Positions 20,126 to 30,125 of a DNA stretch of 64,000 bases are shown here, one piece after another (the stretch's first letter is position 1; every line of letters begins with the position of its first letter). The stretch lies in assembly GCA_951394045.1 (NCBI GenBank), contig OX595991.1:2604001-2668000 (forward strand), given 5' to 3'. This stretch comes from Nitzschia sp. DOCU1 (Eukaryota > Bacillariophyta > Bacillariophyceae > Bacillariales > Bacillariaceae). The position numbers and the translations under genes were made by a program. The notes beneath the pieces were generated by a model. It was not told the origin of the DNA. It made no database searches and worked only from the letters and a program-made list of their open reading frames with translations.

Positions 20126-21670
20126 ATGATGGGTAATTGCCATTTGATACGACCATACCTGGGGATACTATGTATTATCATCCAGAACTCTTCGGCCCTG
20201 TTAAGATGGGTGGGAGGCACGAAGGCAATGCAATTTGCTTATGTGAGCAAGTTGTATCAAGTTCGACCATACAGGTTCCTTGGGGAAAGCGACGAACTAG
20301 AAAAGCGGCGCCGAAGCCTGACCCGTCCGTCAAACTTTACAGCCACCAGGGGAGGTACTTTGGTAACTACCAAAGCAAAGAAATTGGAATCAAATCAGAC
20401 GGCGATTGAGGCTACGAGTCGCCAGCTTCAAAACTCGTCTTCCCAGGAACAGATGGAAGGCGTCAAGCAGGATCAGAAGGGAAAATTTGCTTCGCATCAT
20501 GATCCCAAGAGTGAAAATCTCGACAAGGAATCGATTTCTAGCAGTGATAAGCATCCCGATTCAATGCGGCTTAGTGCCAATGCGAATAGCGGCAAAAACA
20601 AGAAGCCATCAACAACAGCCCGGCCTAGACGATCAACATTGACCGATAAGCAGGCGATCCTCGAGGAGGGGCTCCGAATGAGACCTATTGGAGTCATTCG
20701 ATCTGTATACCGGCTGTGTGTGGGTACCCCACGACAGGGCCTCCTCGCACCAAATGCCCGTGGATGCATTGATCTTTTCACATTGGGAAATTCGTCACCG
20801 GCACGATCGGTGGAGGGCCTAGAGGGATACTCTCATATTTGGATTATCTTTGTGTTCCATCTCAATACACAATCAGAAGATGCATCAAAAAGGGTAAAGT
20901 CGAAAGTATCTCCTCCCGCTCTTGGAGGGGACCGAGTCGGCATTTTCGCCACGCGATCGCCACATCGATTCAATCCGATTGGAATGACTCTTTGCAAACT
21001 CGATCGTGTCGAGCATGTTGACAAGCGAAATGTCAAACTCCATGTCTCTGGCTTGGATCTAGTGGATGGGACCCCTGTCCTAGATATCAAACCTTACGTT
21101 CCCGTTTATGATTCGGTAGCTCCAAGAGTCGGGAGTTCTGGCGGTGGCGTTGTTATGCCGGACTGGGTGGAAGATGGCCTCTCCTTGAAACGCGTGGTGA
21201 AAATTAGTGATTCGGCAAAGGCAGATTTACAAGCAATTCTGACAAAGGATCCCAGAGCTTTGGAATTCTATGGGCCGGACCATGGTGAAGCTACTGTTGC
21301 AGACACAATGATGGCTGTCATAAAATGTATCAAGGATGTTCTCGCCATTGACGTTCGATCCTCATTTCAAACCAAAAAGTCACGAGCTGGAAGTTTCCGA
21401 GCCGAACGATCCAATCGCCTGTTTAGAGCATCGTCGTTCACACCGAGAGGCCAACAAGAGCACCGTGTTGACGATATCAAAGCCACTAGCGACAGCCTTT
21501 GTACGCAGCAAATCGACAATCTCCTGGTCCATTTTAGCATCCAGGAGGGAGAAAACTCGGAATTTACAGCTTCATCAAACAGTGGGGCTCAAGATATTTT
21601 GGATGTTAGATCGATGGAGCTTCTTGTGGTGAATGGCCAGCGCCGGCGTAGGGGAGTCGACGAGATTTGA
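20126..21670 (+). CDS. TrmO/TSAA-domain protein, paralogue 1
   Basis: A TSAA (YaeB/TrmO) domain protein. Characterised members use S-adenosylmethionine to N6-methylate the N6-threonylcarbamoyl-A37 of certain tRNAs. The domain spans roughly residues 185-335. It contains RPIGVIRSVYRLCVGTPRQG, then LLAPNARGCIDL, GLEGYSHIWIIFVFHL, GIFATRSPHRFNPIGMTLCK and the end motif SGLDLVDGTPVLDIKPYVPV. The C-terminal part (SLKRVVKISDSAKADLQ and on to ALEFYGPDH and AIDVRSSFQTKKSR) is shared with the paralogue at 35816-37030. The N-terminal ~180 residues are charged, Ser/Lys-rich and not conserved. The start is uncertain: ATG 20126 and 20129 are the first choices, and an upstream exon is possible. The length of 514 residues is far above bacterial TrmO (~230). 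Confidence 0.82.
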   Translation: MMGNCHLIRPYLGILCIIIQNSSALLRWVGGTKAMQFAYVSKLYQVRPYRFLGESDELEKRRRSLTRPSNFTATRGGTLVTTKAKKLESNQTAIEATSRQLQNSSSQEQMEGVKQDQKGKFASHHDPKSENLDKESISSSDKHPDSMRLSANANSGKNKKPSTTARPRRSTLTDKQAILEEGLRMRPIGVIRSVYRLCVGTPRQGLLAPNARGCIDLFTLGNSSPARSVEGLEGYSHIWIIFVFHLNTQSEDASKRVKSKVSPPALGGDRVGIFATRSPHRFNPIGMTLCKLDRVEHVDKRNVKLHVSGLDLVDGTPVLDIKPYVPVYDSVAPRVGSSGGGVVMPDWVEDGLSLKRVVKISDSAKADLQAILTKDPRALEFYGPDHGEATVADTMMAVIKCIKDVLAIDVRSSFQTKKSRAGSFRAERSNRLFRASSFTPRGQQEHRVDDIKATSDSLCTQQIDNLLVHFSIQEGENSEFTASSNSGAQDILDVRSMELLVVNGQRRRRGVDEI

Positions 21671-22148
21671 TGGCCATCTCATTTGAAGAAATGGGGGGGG
21701 GAAGCACGAAGGGTTAGTGCCAAATAGCTCTTGAGATCGTGCGAGGACAAGTCACTTACTACAGCATGTATGCAAGCAGTGTCCGGCTTTTATTAGTTCT
21801 CATGGTAATAATGGTAGTAGAGAGAAGAGAGTAGTGCTTCAGTCACAGTGCCTGCTCCAGCCGCCCTTAGGTATCTTTGGGTCATATTGGTCGAACGGTC
21901 TGTTTCGCCCGCGCTAAATAAGGTTTTCCCGAAGAAAAAAGGCGTCTCATCGCCCATGTGCATTTGTAGAGACATATGGTGCCAACCTCTCATCGCATCA
22001 CCTCTCCATCGATCATCTTGAATCCAAAGATTGTCTGTGATACGGCACGGGAAGTCTTCTTCATACGTGGTGTATTAAAGCTAGTTCCATAGACGAAGAA
22101 AACGGAGATCCAACGCTTTGGATCTTTCTTTCGATCTAACACGAAAGC
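21671..22148. other. Intergenic stretch
   Basis: 478 bp between two plus-strand genes. Nothing beyond a G9 run near 21692 was seen. It presumably carries the serine acetyltransferase promoter. Confidence 0.4.
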
Positions 22149-23741
22149 ATGAGAAGGGTGAAAGATCCTGCGACGATCTTTCTGAGAACCTTCTGTCTAG
22201 GTTTTCTCATCACGGCAAGCACGACGTCGGCGTGGATACCAACGACGACACAGAGTACCTCGTCATTAGCAAGAAGCTTTAAAAAGTATGGCTCGCAGAA
22301 TCCTCTGAATCTGGTACGACCAACGACGTACTTGGATGGGGAGGACCAGCCGCAGAAGACGCCATCCTCGGCGTCAGCATCCGAAGCGTCACCGCGGACT
22401 TCTGCCTACAACCTGGGTATTGGGAAGAATCTTCCAGTCACAGGAGAAATACCAGAGAATGCTACAGCAAACATCACCGAGTTGTATTGGAATGTGGCCA
22501 AGCCGGTGGAAAAACCTGGCCTCTCCGCAGAAGCGCTGAATGAAAGCAGCAGGTCAGCCGTGGAGGATTCGAATTCACCATCATCAACTACACCTAAACC
22601 AGAGGCAGCGAAAACGATTCCCACGAAAGGAGTTGTTAAAAAGTCTCCTGATAACTATCGACGAGTCAAACGAATGGTAGCCAAAACACAAGCAGATGCT
22701 TCGTTGCGCGGTGCGATCTGGGATGAATTGCATTTTGTGGACGAAAACAAGAAAAAGGCTTCCAGAGCCTCGTCATCGAGAGAACCTGAGAAAAGCGTTG
22801 TTCCTGTAGCAGCCTTCGCCGTTGCAAGCACTAGCATGGGTGGTGAATACGAAGCGCTTTCACCCCAGCCACCCCAATTGTTTTATCCTGATATAGACTT
22901 GAGTATTCCGGACGAGATCTACTCTGAAGATTACGATGCGGTGTGGGATCTCATGCGATGGGAGGCCTTCCAAGAAGCCAAGCGAGAACCGCTTCTCGTA
23001 AGTTTCTTGTATTCTTCCATTCTGAATCACAAGCATCTAGAGTCAAGTCTGGCATTTTTGCTGGCGAATCGACTTTCCAGCCCGGCCATGATTTCCACTC
23101 AGATTCAGTCGCTGATATTGGAGGCGTTGGAGACGGACAAGACGATTGGTCGAAAACTTCGAGCCGATATCATGGCAGTGAGGGATAGAGACCCGGCTTG
23201 TACTTGTTTGCCGGATGTATTTCTGTATTTCAAAGGTTTTCATGCTTTGCAGACGTACAGAGTCGCCAACGTACTTTGGAAGGCGGAAAAACGGGTGCTG
23301 GCACATTACTTGCAATCCCAAATGAGTCAAACCTTTCAAATTGATATTCATCCAAACGCGACATTGGGATCCGGTATCATGCTGGACCATGGAACAGGTA
23401 TTGTGGTGGGCGAAACGGCGCGGATCGGCCATAATTGCTCGATTTTGCATCACGTGACGTTGGGTGGCTCGGGAAAGAAAGGTGTTGATAGGCATCCCAA
23501 GGTGGGCGATGGTGTCTTGATTGGAGCTGGTGCAAGCGTTCTAGGGAATGTGAAAATTGGTGACGGGTGCCAGGTTGGGGCTGGTACGTTGGTAATTACC
23601 GACTTGCCACCTCATTCTGTGGCTGTCGGCGTTCCGGCCAAAATAATAGGATCCTTCATTGATGTAACCGAGCAACCATCCATTGAAATGAATCAAATGA
23701 TGGATGCAAAGATTGTCACATTTCAATCGGACGGTATCTAG
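22149..23741 (+). CDS. Serine O-acetyltransferase, plastid-type
   Basis: Transfers acetyl from acetyl-CoA to L-serine, giving O-acetylserine, the carbon skeleton for cysteine synthesis. A 530-residue single-exon protein. Residues ~1-28 are a signal peptide ending TTSAW, with an aromatic residue at the putative cleavage site as in diatom plastid pre-sequences. A ~230-residue Ser/Pro/Lys-rich stretch without similarity follows. The SATase N-terminal helical domain begins near residue 262 (VWDLMRWEAFQEAKREPLL). The left-handed beta-helix follows, with LDHGTGIVVGETARIGHNC, HHVTLGGSG, then KVGDGVLIGAGASVLGN. The active-site His are those in MLDHGTG and LHHVTLGG. The C-terminal tail, which in many homologues binds cysteine synthase, is extended (to FQSDGI). 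Plastid location is inferred from the N-terminus. Confidence 0.92.
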   Translation: MRRVKDPATIFLRTFCLGFLITASTTSAWIPTTTQSTSSLARSFKKYGSQNPLNLVRPTTYLDGEDQPQKTPSSASASEASPRTSAYNLGIGKNLPVTGEIPENATANITELYWNVAKPVEKPGLSAEALNESSRSAVEDSNSPSSTTPKPEAAKTIPTKGVVKKSPDNYRRVKRMVAKTQADASLRGAIWDELHFVDENKKKASRASSSREPEKSVVPVAAFAVASTSMGGEYEALSPQPPQLFYPDIDLSIPDEIYSEDYDAVWDLMRWEAFQEAKREPLLVSFLYSSILNHKHLESSLAFLLANRLSSPAMISTQIQSLILEALETDKTIGRKLRADIMAVRDRDPACTCLPDVFLYFKGFHALQTYRVANVLWKAEKRVLAHYLQSQMSQTFQIDIHPNATLGSGIMLDHGTGIVVGETARIGHNCSILHHVTLGGSGKKGVDRHPKVGDGVLIGAGASVLGNVKIGDGCQVGAGTLVITDLPPHSVAVGVPAKIIGSFIDVTEQPSIEMNQMMDAKIVTFQSDGI

Positions 23742-23902
23742 CGAATCCAGAATGTCGGCTAAATAGATGGGACTCGATTTATTTCAACAGCTGAAAGTTA
23801 AATCTAGAAGAAACGGAGGAGACCTCAAGAATGTTCAGCCATGAAATTGATTTTATGCAATGCTTAGCTTTAGGTGCGGTAATGGAAACAGTCCCATGTG
23901 GT

Positions 23903-24481
23903 CTATTCTGATGAGCCATTCTTTGAGGTGAATCTTTTGTGTAGCGAATCAAATAGTCTGAATCGCCAGCGACGTGTCTTCTCATCTGCGCCCAACTGTT
24001 TCTTGGTATCAGCGAGGTATTGCTCTGCATCTTTCGCGTCGCAGTTAGCATTTTCCAGGGATTTTCGGACGGATGGTTGAGCCATTTCTTGGTAGAGAGG
24101 TGCCAAGTACTCTGGATCACTGCCACTTATTCGTTGTGCTTCGAGTATGCATTTCACAACGCCATCAATGGCCTTTTTCCGTACCTTCACTCGCCGATCG
24201 TCTATTATTTCCAGACCCCGAGTTGAGATCGAATTCGTGTCTTGTACAGTCGCGCTAGACATGCGTCTAACTACACTTAGCGCCTCTTTCTTGATGAAGA
24301 AGTATTCCCCATTGCTGTACCAGCGATCCTGAACCTCGTCCTCGTCAATGCGAACTTCTCTTATTTCTGGCGGATCTTCTTTAAAAGCCACAGCGCGAAC
24401 GTTTTTAGTAGGGTTCGCACTAGTAGAGGCTAAGGCCGAGTCAGAAGCATTAACGACATGGTCCTCGTTTGCCACCGCCAT
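23903..24481 (-). CDS. Small KVSF-W-RGLE family protein, copy 3
   Basis: A 192-residue single-exon protein from ATG 24481, function unknown, convergent with the serine acetyltransferase gene. It has a divergent block A: RAVAF at residues 29-33, 20 residues instead of 23, then W54-x4-E (WYSNGE). Block B is RGLE in STRGLEII. Block C is CILEAQRISGSDPEYLAPLYQ, followed by a helix with ENANCDAKDAEQYL. RxVxF still fits the looser PP1-docking consensus. Compared with copies 1 and 2 the linker is more acidic (KEDPPEIREVRIDEDEVQ). The C-terminus is basic (KRFTSKNG). No signal peptide or membrane segment. Confidence 0.72.
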   Translation of the reverse strand: MAVANEDHVVNASDSALASTSANPTKNVRAVAFKEDPPEIREVRIDEDEVQDRWYSNGEYFFIKKEALSVVRRMSSATVQDTNSISTRGLEIIDDRRVKVRKKAIDGVVKCILEAQRISGSDPEYLAPLYQEMAQPSVRKSLENANCDAKDAEQYLADTKKQLGADEKTRRWRFRLFDSLHKRFTSKNGSSE

Positions 24482-25341
24482 CTTGCCCGAGCTGCAAACA
24501 AGCTCCTATTCACTTCCGAGCCACCCTTCACAACGAAGGAACAATTCGAGGATTAACTGTCTCGACCGAAGATCTCAATACGTCGCCCCTCCACTCTGGT
24601 CACCCTTTGACTTTACTAGTTGTAGCCTCTTCTAGCTCGTAGCACGGTCTCTACCACTGCTCCTTTGCTATCTCCTGATGCTCTGCAACTGCAAAAGCAG
24701 GAGAGTGCATGCATTTTTATCCGGCGCAAGAAGAGAACTCATGAGAAACCATTGGCGAAACGCGGGGTATTTTCCGCGTTATCTCCCAATAGCGCCAGAT
24801 GAACCCATCGGTGTCCGAATGTACACCATCATCGATTACGTCAGCACGCCGACCTCTCCGACTTTGGGAGGTGCGCAAAAGCCTCGCTACAGCGGGGAAT
24901 AATAAAATCGGAAGCGCATGTGACCACTTCGAACCAAAGAATGATTCATTGGATAGCGAAATCTCGGCACTAATATTGAATGAGTCGCAAGCCAAATTGA
25001 AAGTAGCACGAGACGATGATGATTCATAGACATGAAAGCTACGGCGAGCGAGTCAAGACGAAGGACAACAACAATGTGTTACAGTAAGATAGTCCTAGCT
25101 TCTACAGATTCGCTAGCGCTGGCACCGTTTGACTTCTTCGCAGGCGTCCTGCTAAGTTTCCGAACGAATTGGAGGTGGGTATCTTTTGCAGGTAGATATT
25201 GGCCGCAGAAATGGACTTCTCCCTGCGTCGTAGCAACAACAAAAATTATAGAAAATGAAATTGCACAAGTTATCAGACGGCTACGCCAGCCAATACACAG
25301 CATCTGTCCCCGCCCCGAACGGCTTTCTTGGCGTCATCGCT
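24482..25341. other. Gene-free stretch
   Basis: 860 bp between two minus-strand genes. Small frames only; no repeat or RNA gene was recognised. Confidence 0.45.
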
Positions 25342-28180
25342 TTATTGGTCGTCCTCAATGGGCGGGAAGAAAGGCGGCGTCAGCAGCTTATCTCTCCCTT
25401 TCGCAATATCAATCGAATCAAACCAAGGATGCTTCAGGATATCCCCTGGGTTCGCCGTGCCAAACCTCTTCTCAGGGTCTTTAATGAGTAGTTTTGATAC
25501 CAAGTCCTTAACTTCTTCAGAAACGTCGTCGCCAAGCGGTTCTGGCTCGTTATTGGTGATATCCTCGAGCAGCTGCATTTCAGGGATACCGTCGTAGTAG
25601 AAAGGATTTTCACCACTGACCATTTCGTAGACGACGACGCCAAAAGCCCACCAATCCACAGGGAAGCCGTGGCCTTGGTTGCTGATAATTTCTGGACAAG
25701 TGTAGTTCGGTGTACCACAGAACGTGAAAGTTTGGCCGCTAGGAATGTGCTTTGCCTATTCACAGGAAACGTAGAAGGCAGCAAGTGTGAGAAGTCGAAG
25801 TTCATCGCGGCCGATATCATGAAGATCGATTTCCATGGACTTACAAACCCAAAATCGACAAAGACAATGTAGCCATCTTCTGCGACCATAATATTCTCAG
25901 GCTTCAAATCCCTATAGCAAATCTGTTTTGATTTGGGGTAAAGCGACAGTGACAAGTAGATTCTAGTGAGAAAGATGGACCATTCAAAGCACGATGTACC
26001 ACACTACTCACCTTCTGGCGGTGCATATACCGAAGGGTGTCTGCAATGAGCGCGCCATAGAATTTGGCATTTTCCTCAGGAATGCCGGATTCCCACTCTC
26101 CGTCGTCAAGTTCACGGTGAACGACATTCCACAATTCCATTCCTCTGATAACTCCCATTACCAAGTAGATATTGTCGTCGTCTTCGAACTTGTGCACGAA
26201 TTCACAAATGAACGGGTGGCAGAACTGCGAAAGAATTTCGCATTCGCGCTCTATCGCCTGGGCCACAGTAATAGTCATTCCAGAAGCCTCGCGCATAACG
26301 TCGTCCTTCGCTTGAATCTTTAAGGCAAAATCCTGATCCTTCAGTTCTTCGATGTTCGGTTTAACCTTCCAGACTTCACCAAATTGTCCTTCACCCAGAA
26401 CGGACTCGCGGTTGAAGTGTTCCAGGCTGACTCGAGTCTCGTGGAATGAATTCTGCATGGAGAGCCGAGCCTTACTCATCCGTCCAATCATTGATCCCAC
26501 CATGTCGTCGTCTCCCTCGTCATCAAGTTGCCCGAGGTGGAAACTTCCTTTGGCGCTGTCGTCGAAATCCTTGGAGATATCATACTTCTGGGAGGCCTCC
26601 TCTTTGAGCATCATCTCCCCCTCCTCATCCTCCTTCTCATCTTCGCTATCTGCTTCAACCATTTTCTTGAGAGCTGCCGCACCTAGCAACCGGTTCATGG
26701 CCATGATCTTTCTAGTCGCCTGCCTCCAGGCCTTTTGGAACTTGGTCTGATTTTGCAACACATAACGGAAGGTGATTTGATCCAAACGATATAATTGGGT
26801 GGGGGAGTTGGCTCGGACGGAAGCCTTCCGGGCACAGGAATAGAGCAGCCCCTGCTCACCGAAGCTTTTGCCTACCCCTGCGCTTCCGACCTTTTTCTCG
26901 AACACTTCAAAGTCTACGCCACCACTCCCAATGATGTAAAAGTACATTGGTTCCTTCATTTCCCCTTGTTGGATAATAAGCTCACCGGTAGAGTACTCGT
27001 GTGTTGGTTCAAACGCCTTGACAAGTTCATTCACAGAGCGGTCATTAAGCTTGTTAAAAATGAAATTGTTCTTGATCTCTTCTCGAATGAGGTCCTCCGC
27101 AGCTTTGTCTTTCTCGTGAAATTCTGGCTTAAAAAGCTTATCCAATTCTTGAATACGAGCGGCGGACACTCGAGTAGTCTTCTTTTTCGGTCCACTTCGG
27201 CTTGAATTCTTCTTCTTCGGCTTCGGCTTAGCTTCTTCATCGAAGTCCTTGAGAGCGTCCGCTCCGTCAGGTTGCTGCAGAACCTTGGCCTTACTCTTTG
27301 CCTTAGGCGACTTTGATGGATCTTTTGATTTTTTCTTCTTCGTCGTCGTCGTGAGCAAAGGAGGCGCCGGTATAAGTAGTTTTCCGTCCTTCGCTTGTAT
27401 CTTCATTCTGCCTTCGAACTCCTTCAAAGCAGTTTTGTATTCTGCCAACTTTTCTTCATATTTCTTGTATAGTTTCTTCTCCTTCGCCTTTTCACCAGAC
27501 TCCTTAACAATGTCTGCCATCATCTTTTCTACCTTCTTGATTTTCTTTTGCAGTGTGGTCGGCCTGTCGTATGGGGTGCTTCCTGTCCCCGGAGATGACA
27601 CTTCCGAGGCGCGATCTGCAAATTTCGAGAAGGACGTTGGCGTGCTTGGACGATCTGAGTGAATCGAATCCTCTTCAGACAACGAGAATGAAGTCTTCTT
27701 GGAAATAGAAGAGATAGAAGATCGTTTGCCCTTCGAAATCGACCCAGGTGACTTGGGTGTTTTGGTCGGGCTTGAAGTCACTTTGTTGTCGTCATCAGTA
27801 ACTTTCGTTTCTTCTTCATCTTGTGCTGCCTCCGAAGCGGCAAGCTCAGTCTCATATTGTTTCAGTTTCTCCGAAAGACGACAGAAAAGTTTTGATTCTC
27901 GGCCTTTCTTTTCCTTCTCTTCGGCGTCCTTCATCAGCGCCTGTGTTTTTTGGATCTTCTTCTTTAACACCTTTGGACTTTTAATGTCCTGTTCAGAGAT
28001 ATCCGTCATGGACGGCGAAGGACTTTCGGAGGGAGGTCCTGGTTTCCCCAGTGAAACTTTCCGTACGACACTAGGACTGTTGGCCAACGCACTGTCTGAC
28101 CCAGTTGAATGAGAGGACCGACTTTGCCATTGTGATATGCGATCTTTCGTCGCAACTGACTTTGCCTGATCTACCGCCAT
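25342..28180 (-). CDS. AGC-type protein kinase with cyclic-nucleotide-binding domain (PKG-like)
   Basis: Exons 26012-28180, 25845-25922 and 25342-25755 give 886 residues. Both introns are GT-AG and 89 nt. The N-terminal ~340 residues are Ser/Lys-rich with two copies of a coiled-coil module (residues ~70-117 and ~209-256). One cyclic-nucleotide-binding domain follows at ~370-482, with GKSFGEQGLLYSCARKASV aligning to the phosphate-binding cassette; the key FGE and Arg are kept. An acidic linker leads to the kinase domain from ~588: LGEGQFGEVWKV, FALKIQAK (catalytic Lys), ERECEIL, then CYRDLKPEN, VDFGFAK and FCGTPNYTCPEI. The YRDLKPEN and GTPxY-x2-PEI motifs are typical of PKA/PKG. Known PKGs carry two nucleotide-binding domains; only one is evident here. 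The C-terminal extension is short (FFPPIEDDQ). It probably signals in the cytosol; cAMP or cGMP specificity cannot be told. The ATG at 28180 is the first in frame. Confidence 0.9.
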
Positions 28181-29249
28181 GGCTTTCGTCGTTTCGTCGG
28201 GGTGCTTCGACTTGGGATTTGACGAAAACGGAGAGAAATGAGAGACGACAAAGCGACCCGGGAAAGGCGACGCTGGTTCAAGAACCGGTATCACCAGAAA
28301 AGATGGGTGTTGGATGCTCGACGCTGGTAGGTTAGATCTTCCTTCCCATCATCACGCTCGAGAGTCACCGATCCTACATAGAACCAGCACCAGCGGGGCC
28401 TTTCATTCCTCCCTTCTTCGCAAATCTCGCTTCGCGCCTGTTTTGGATTGCACCGCGGGTCGGAAGGATTTTTACCCGCAAGAGACTGCGGCAGTGCATG
28501 CGTGCGCGCGTGACAAACTCAGTTCTACCCCGCATCAACCCGAAGCAAAGTCGTGCCGAAACAATTAGGGATTCGAAAAATTCGCAAAAGAAAAGAAGCG
28601 CCCCGCGAAGAATTGCGAGGCGCTATTATTTGTCGTGCATTCGTGGACGATGGCTTGAGTTTCTACGTACTGGTAGGTGAGCATGATTGTGAACTGCGAG
28701 TTTTTTGTATTATGTTCATATCAACTGCATTCGCGACCATCTGTCGCATTGAGTACATTTTAGCAGTTTTATGCTAAAAGAAACTGTGTACTCTCGATAG
28801 GGATGTGAGGATTTTCATAAATGAAGAATATTTTTTCATTAAATCGGTGAACATACCGGTAGCCAAGTTCACGCTGCTGGGCAGGATTGACTGTCGTGGG
28901 CACGCGCAAATGCGATTTATCGTATTTTCTCGTATGGTGTGAATGCTATATGTGTCCATCATAAATACGAACATATCATTGTTGGATGGCTTTACTACTA
29001 CCGGTTGTCGACGCAACACTTCATAGCTAGCATCTACCGGTACTCGATCGTACCAGGTACCCGACAGTCGATCCTTACAGTCACTAGTAAAAGTACGTAG
29101 ACCTTGAACTGTATACACTTTTTTAGAATTATAGTTATATAAGAAAACATATAGCTGCTACTCGGCAGTACGGGATAGTACATTTTAGTACTTCTTTTCG
29201 ATCTAGGGGAAGACACGATCATCGTGGTGCATAGAATAAGCATTTCTAT
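28181..29249. other. Gene-free stretch
   Basis: About 1.1 kb upstream of the kinase gene. It contains TACCGGTA at 28854-28861 and 29035-29042, plus the one-off TACCGGTT near 29000. No coding sequence is supported. Confidence 0.45.
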
Positions 29250-30125
29250 TTACTTGGTTTCCCCAAGTTCCAAATCCATAGTAGCTTCGACTCTGTGCAA
29301 GGGAGCTTCTGCCGGAGTTTCGATTTCCTCACTTTCATGTGGTTGTTCTTGTTTTCTGTCAAACAAGTGTCGAGCACTGTACAAAAGGCCGTGGCGGTCT
29401 GGCAATTGAGCAGGCTGAGTATGGCCTGGGGCTGTGAAACCTCCATGTCCCGCAAAGAGGTTATTAGGGAAATGTCCCAACGGGATCACCTCTTTGCCTT
29501 GGCCATGAATGTCGTTGAAGAGTTCAACGCCAGCAAGCCAGTATGCGACGGCAGAAGTTGCCATGCCAAACCAGCCACCGATCTTGTCGACGACTTCGTT
29601 CTGAACGCCGCCGCTCAAAAGAAACAAGGTAGTCGCCAACAAGAAGAAGAGCAGATTCAATGTGACATTGAGCTTGAACGTCATGATCCAAAGAATAAAA
29701 GTAAAGAGACCAGCCAGGAAAAGCATGGTCTGGGCGGCCTTCGGATTGGGGGAGGTTGCGTCGGTGGCTAGGAGCTGGACAATATCGACCGTTCCGAGAG
29801 ACATCCAGAGGCCTCCGAAAAGAAGAAAGGCGGTGTACCCAAATACGTTATTGCGGCGGATTTCAGAAAGACCGGCGATAACTTGGAGCAAGCCGCCAAA
29901 GAACATAGCGAATCCGAGGACCATGACTTGGACTCCCGCCATGTCCTCGGAGTCGTCGCCCCCGAGACGAGTGTGTTTAACTTGTAGGAGAGCGGTGGTA
30001 AAGCCGAACGCAAACAACCCGAGTGGGGCTGGATTCGGAACAGGTGGGTTCAAGTGCGAGTGCAACGCCCTCATTTCTTTGGTGATGCGGTCGTAGCCCG
30101 CGGGTGGAATAGAAGTGTGGATCAT
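29250..30125 (-). CDS. GPR1/FUN34/YaaH family transporter (acetate/succinate type)
   Basis: A 291-residue membrane protein of the acetate uptake transporter (SatP/Ady2) family. Residues 31-41 carry the family signature [11 protein letters not shown]. Six hydrophobic segments follow: around [86 protein letters not shown] and [18 protein letters not shown]. The last is followed by the expected short polar stretch, with [15 protein letters not shown]. The hydrophilic C-terminal tail of ~70 residues is longer than in bacterial members and ends in an acidic segment. Known relatives move acetate, succinate or ammonium across the plasma membrane; the substrate here is not determined. Single exon; the ATG at 30125 is the first in frame. 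Confidence 0.9.
   Translation of the reverse strand: MIHTSIPPAGYDRITKEMRALHSHLNPPVPNPAPLGLFAFGFTTALLQVKHTRLGGDDSEDMAGVQVMVLGFAMFFGGLLQVIAGLSEIRRNNVFGYTAFLLFGGLWMSLGTVDIVQLLATDATSPNPKAAQTMLFLAGLFTFILWIMTFKLNVTLNLLFFLLATTLFLLSGGVQNEVVDKIGGWFGMATSAVAYWLAGVELFNDIHGQGKEVIPLGHFPNNLFAGHGGFTAPGHTQPAQLPDRHGLLYSARHLFDRKQEQPHESEEIETPAEAPLHRVEATMDLELGETK

Noticed and set aside
27249..28112. Plus-strand frames of 137 codons antisense to the kinase gene
   Set aside because: They mirror the Lys/Ser-rich N-terminus of the kinase and give Phe/Ser-rich translations with no family features.
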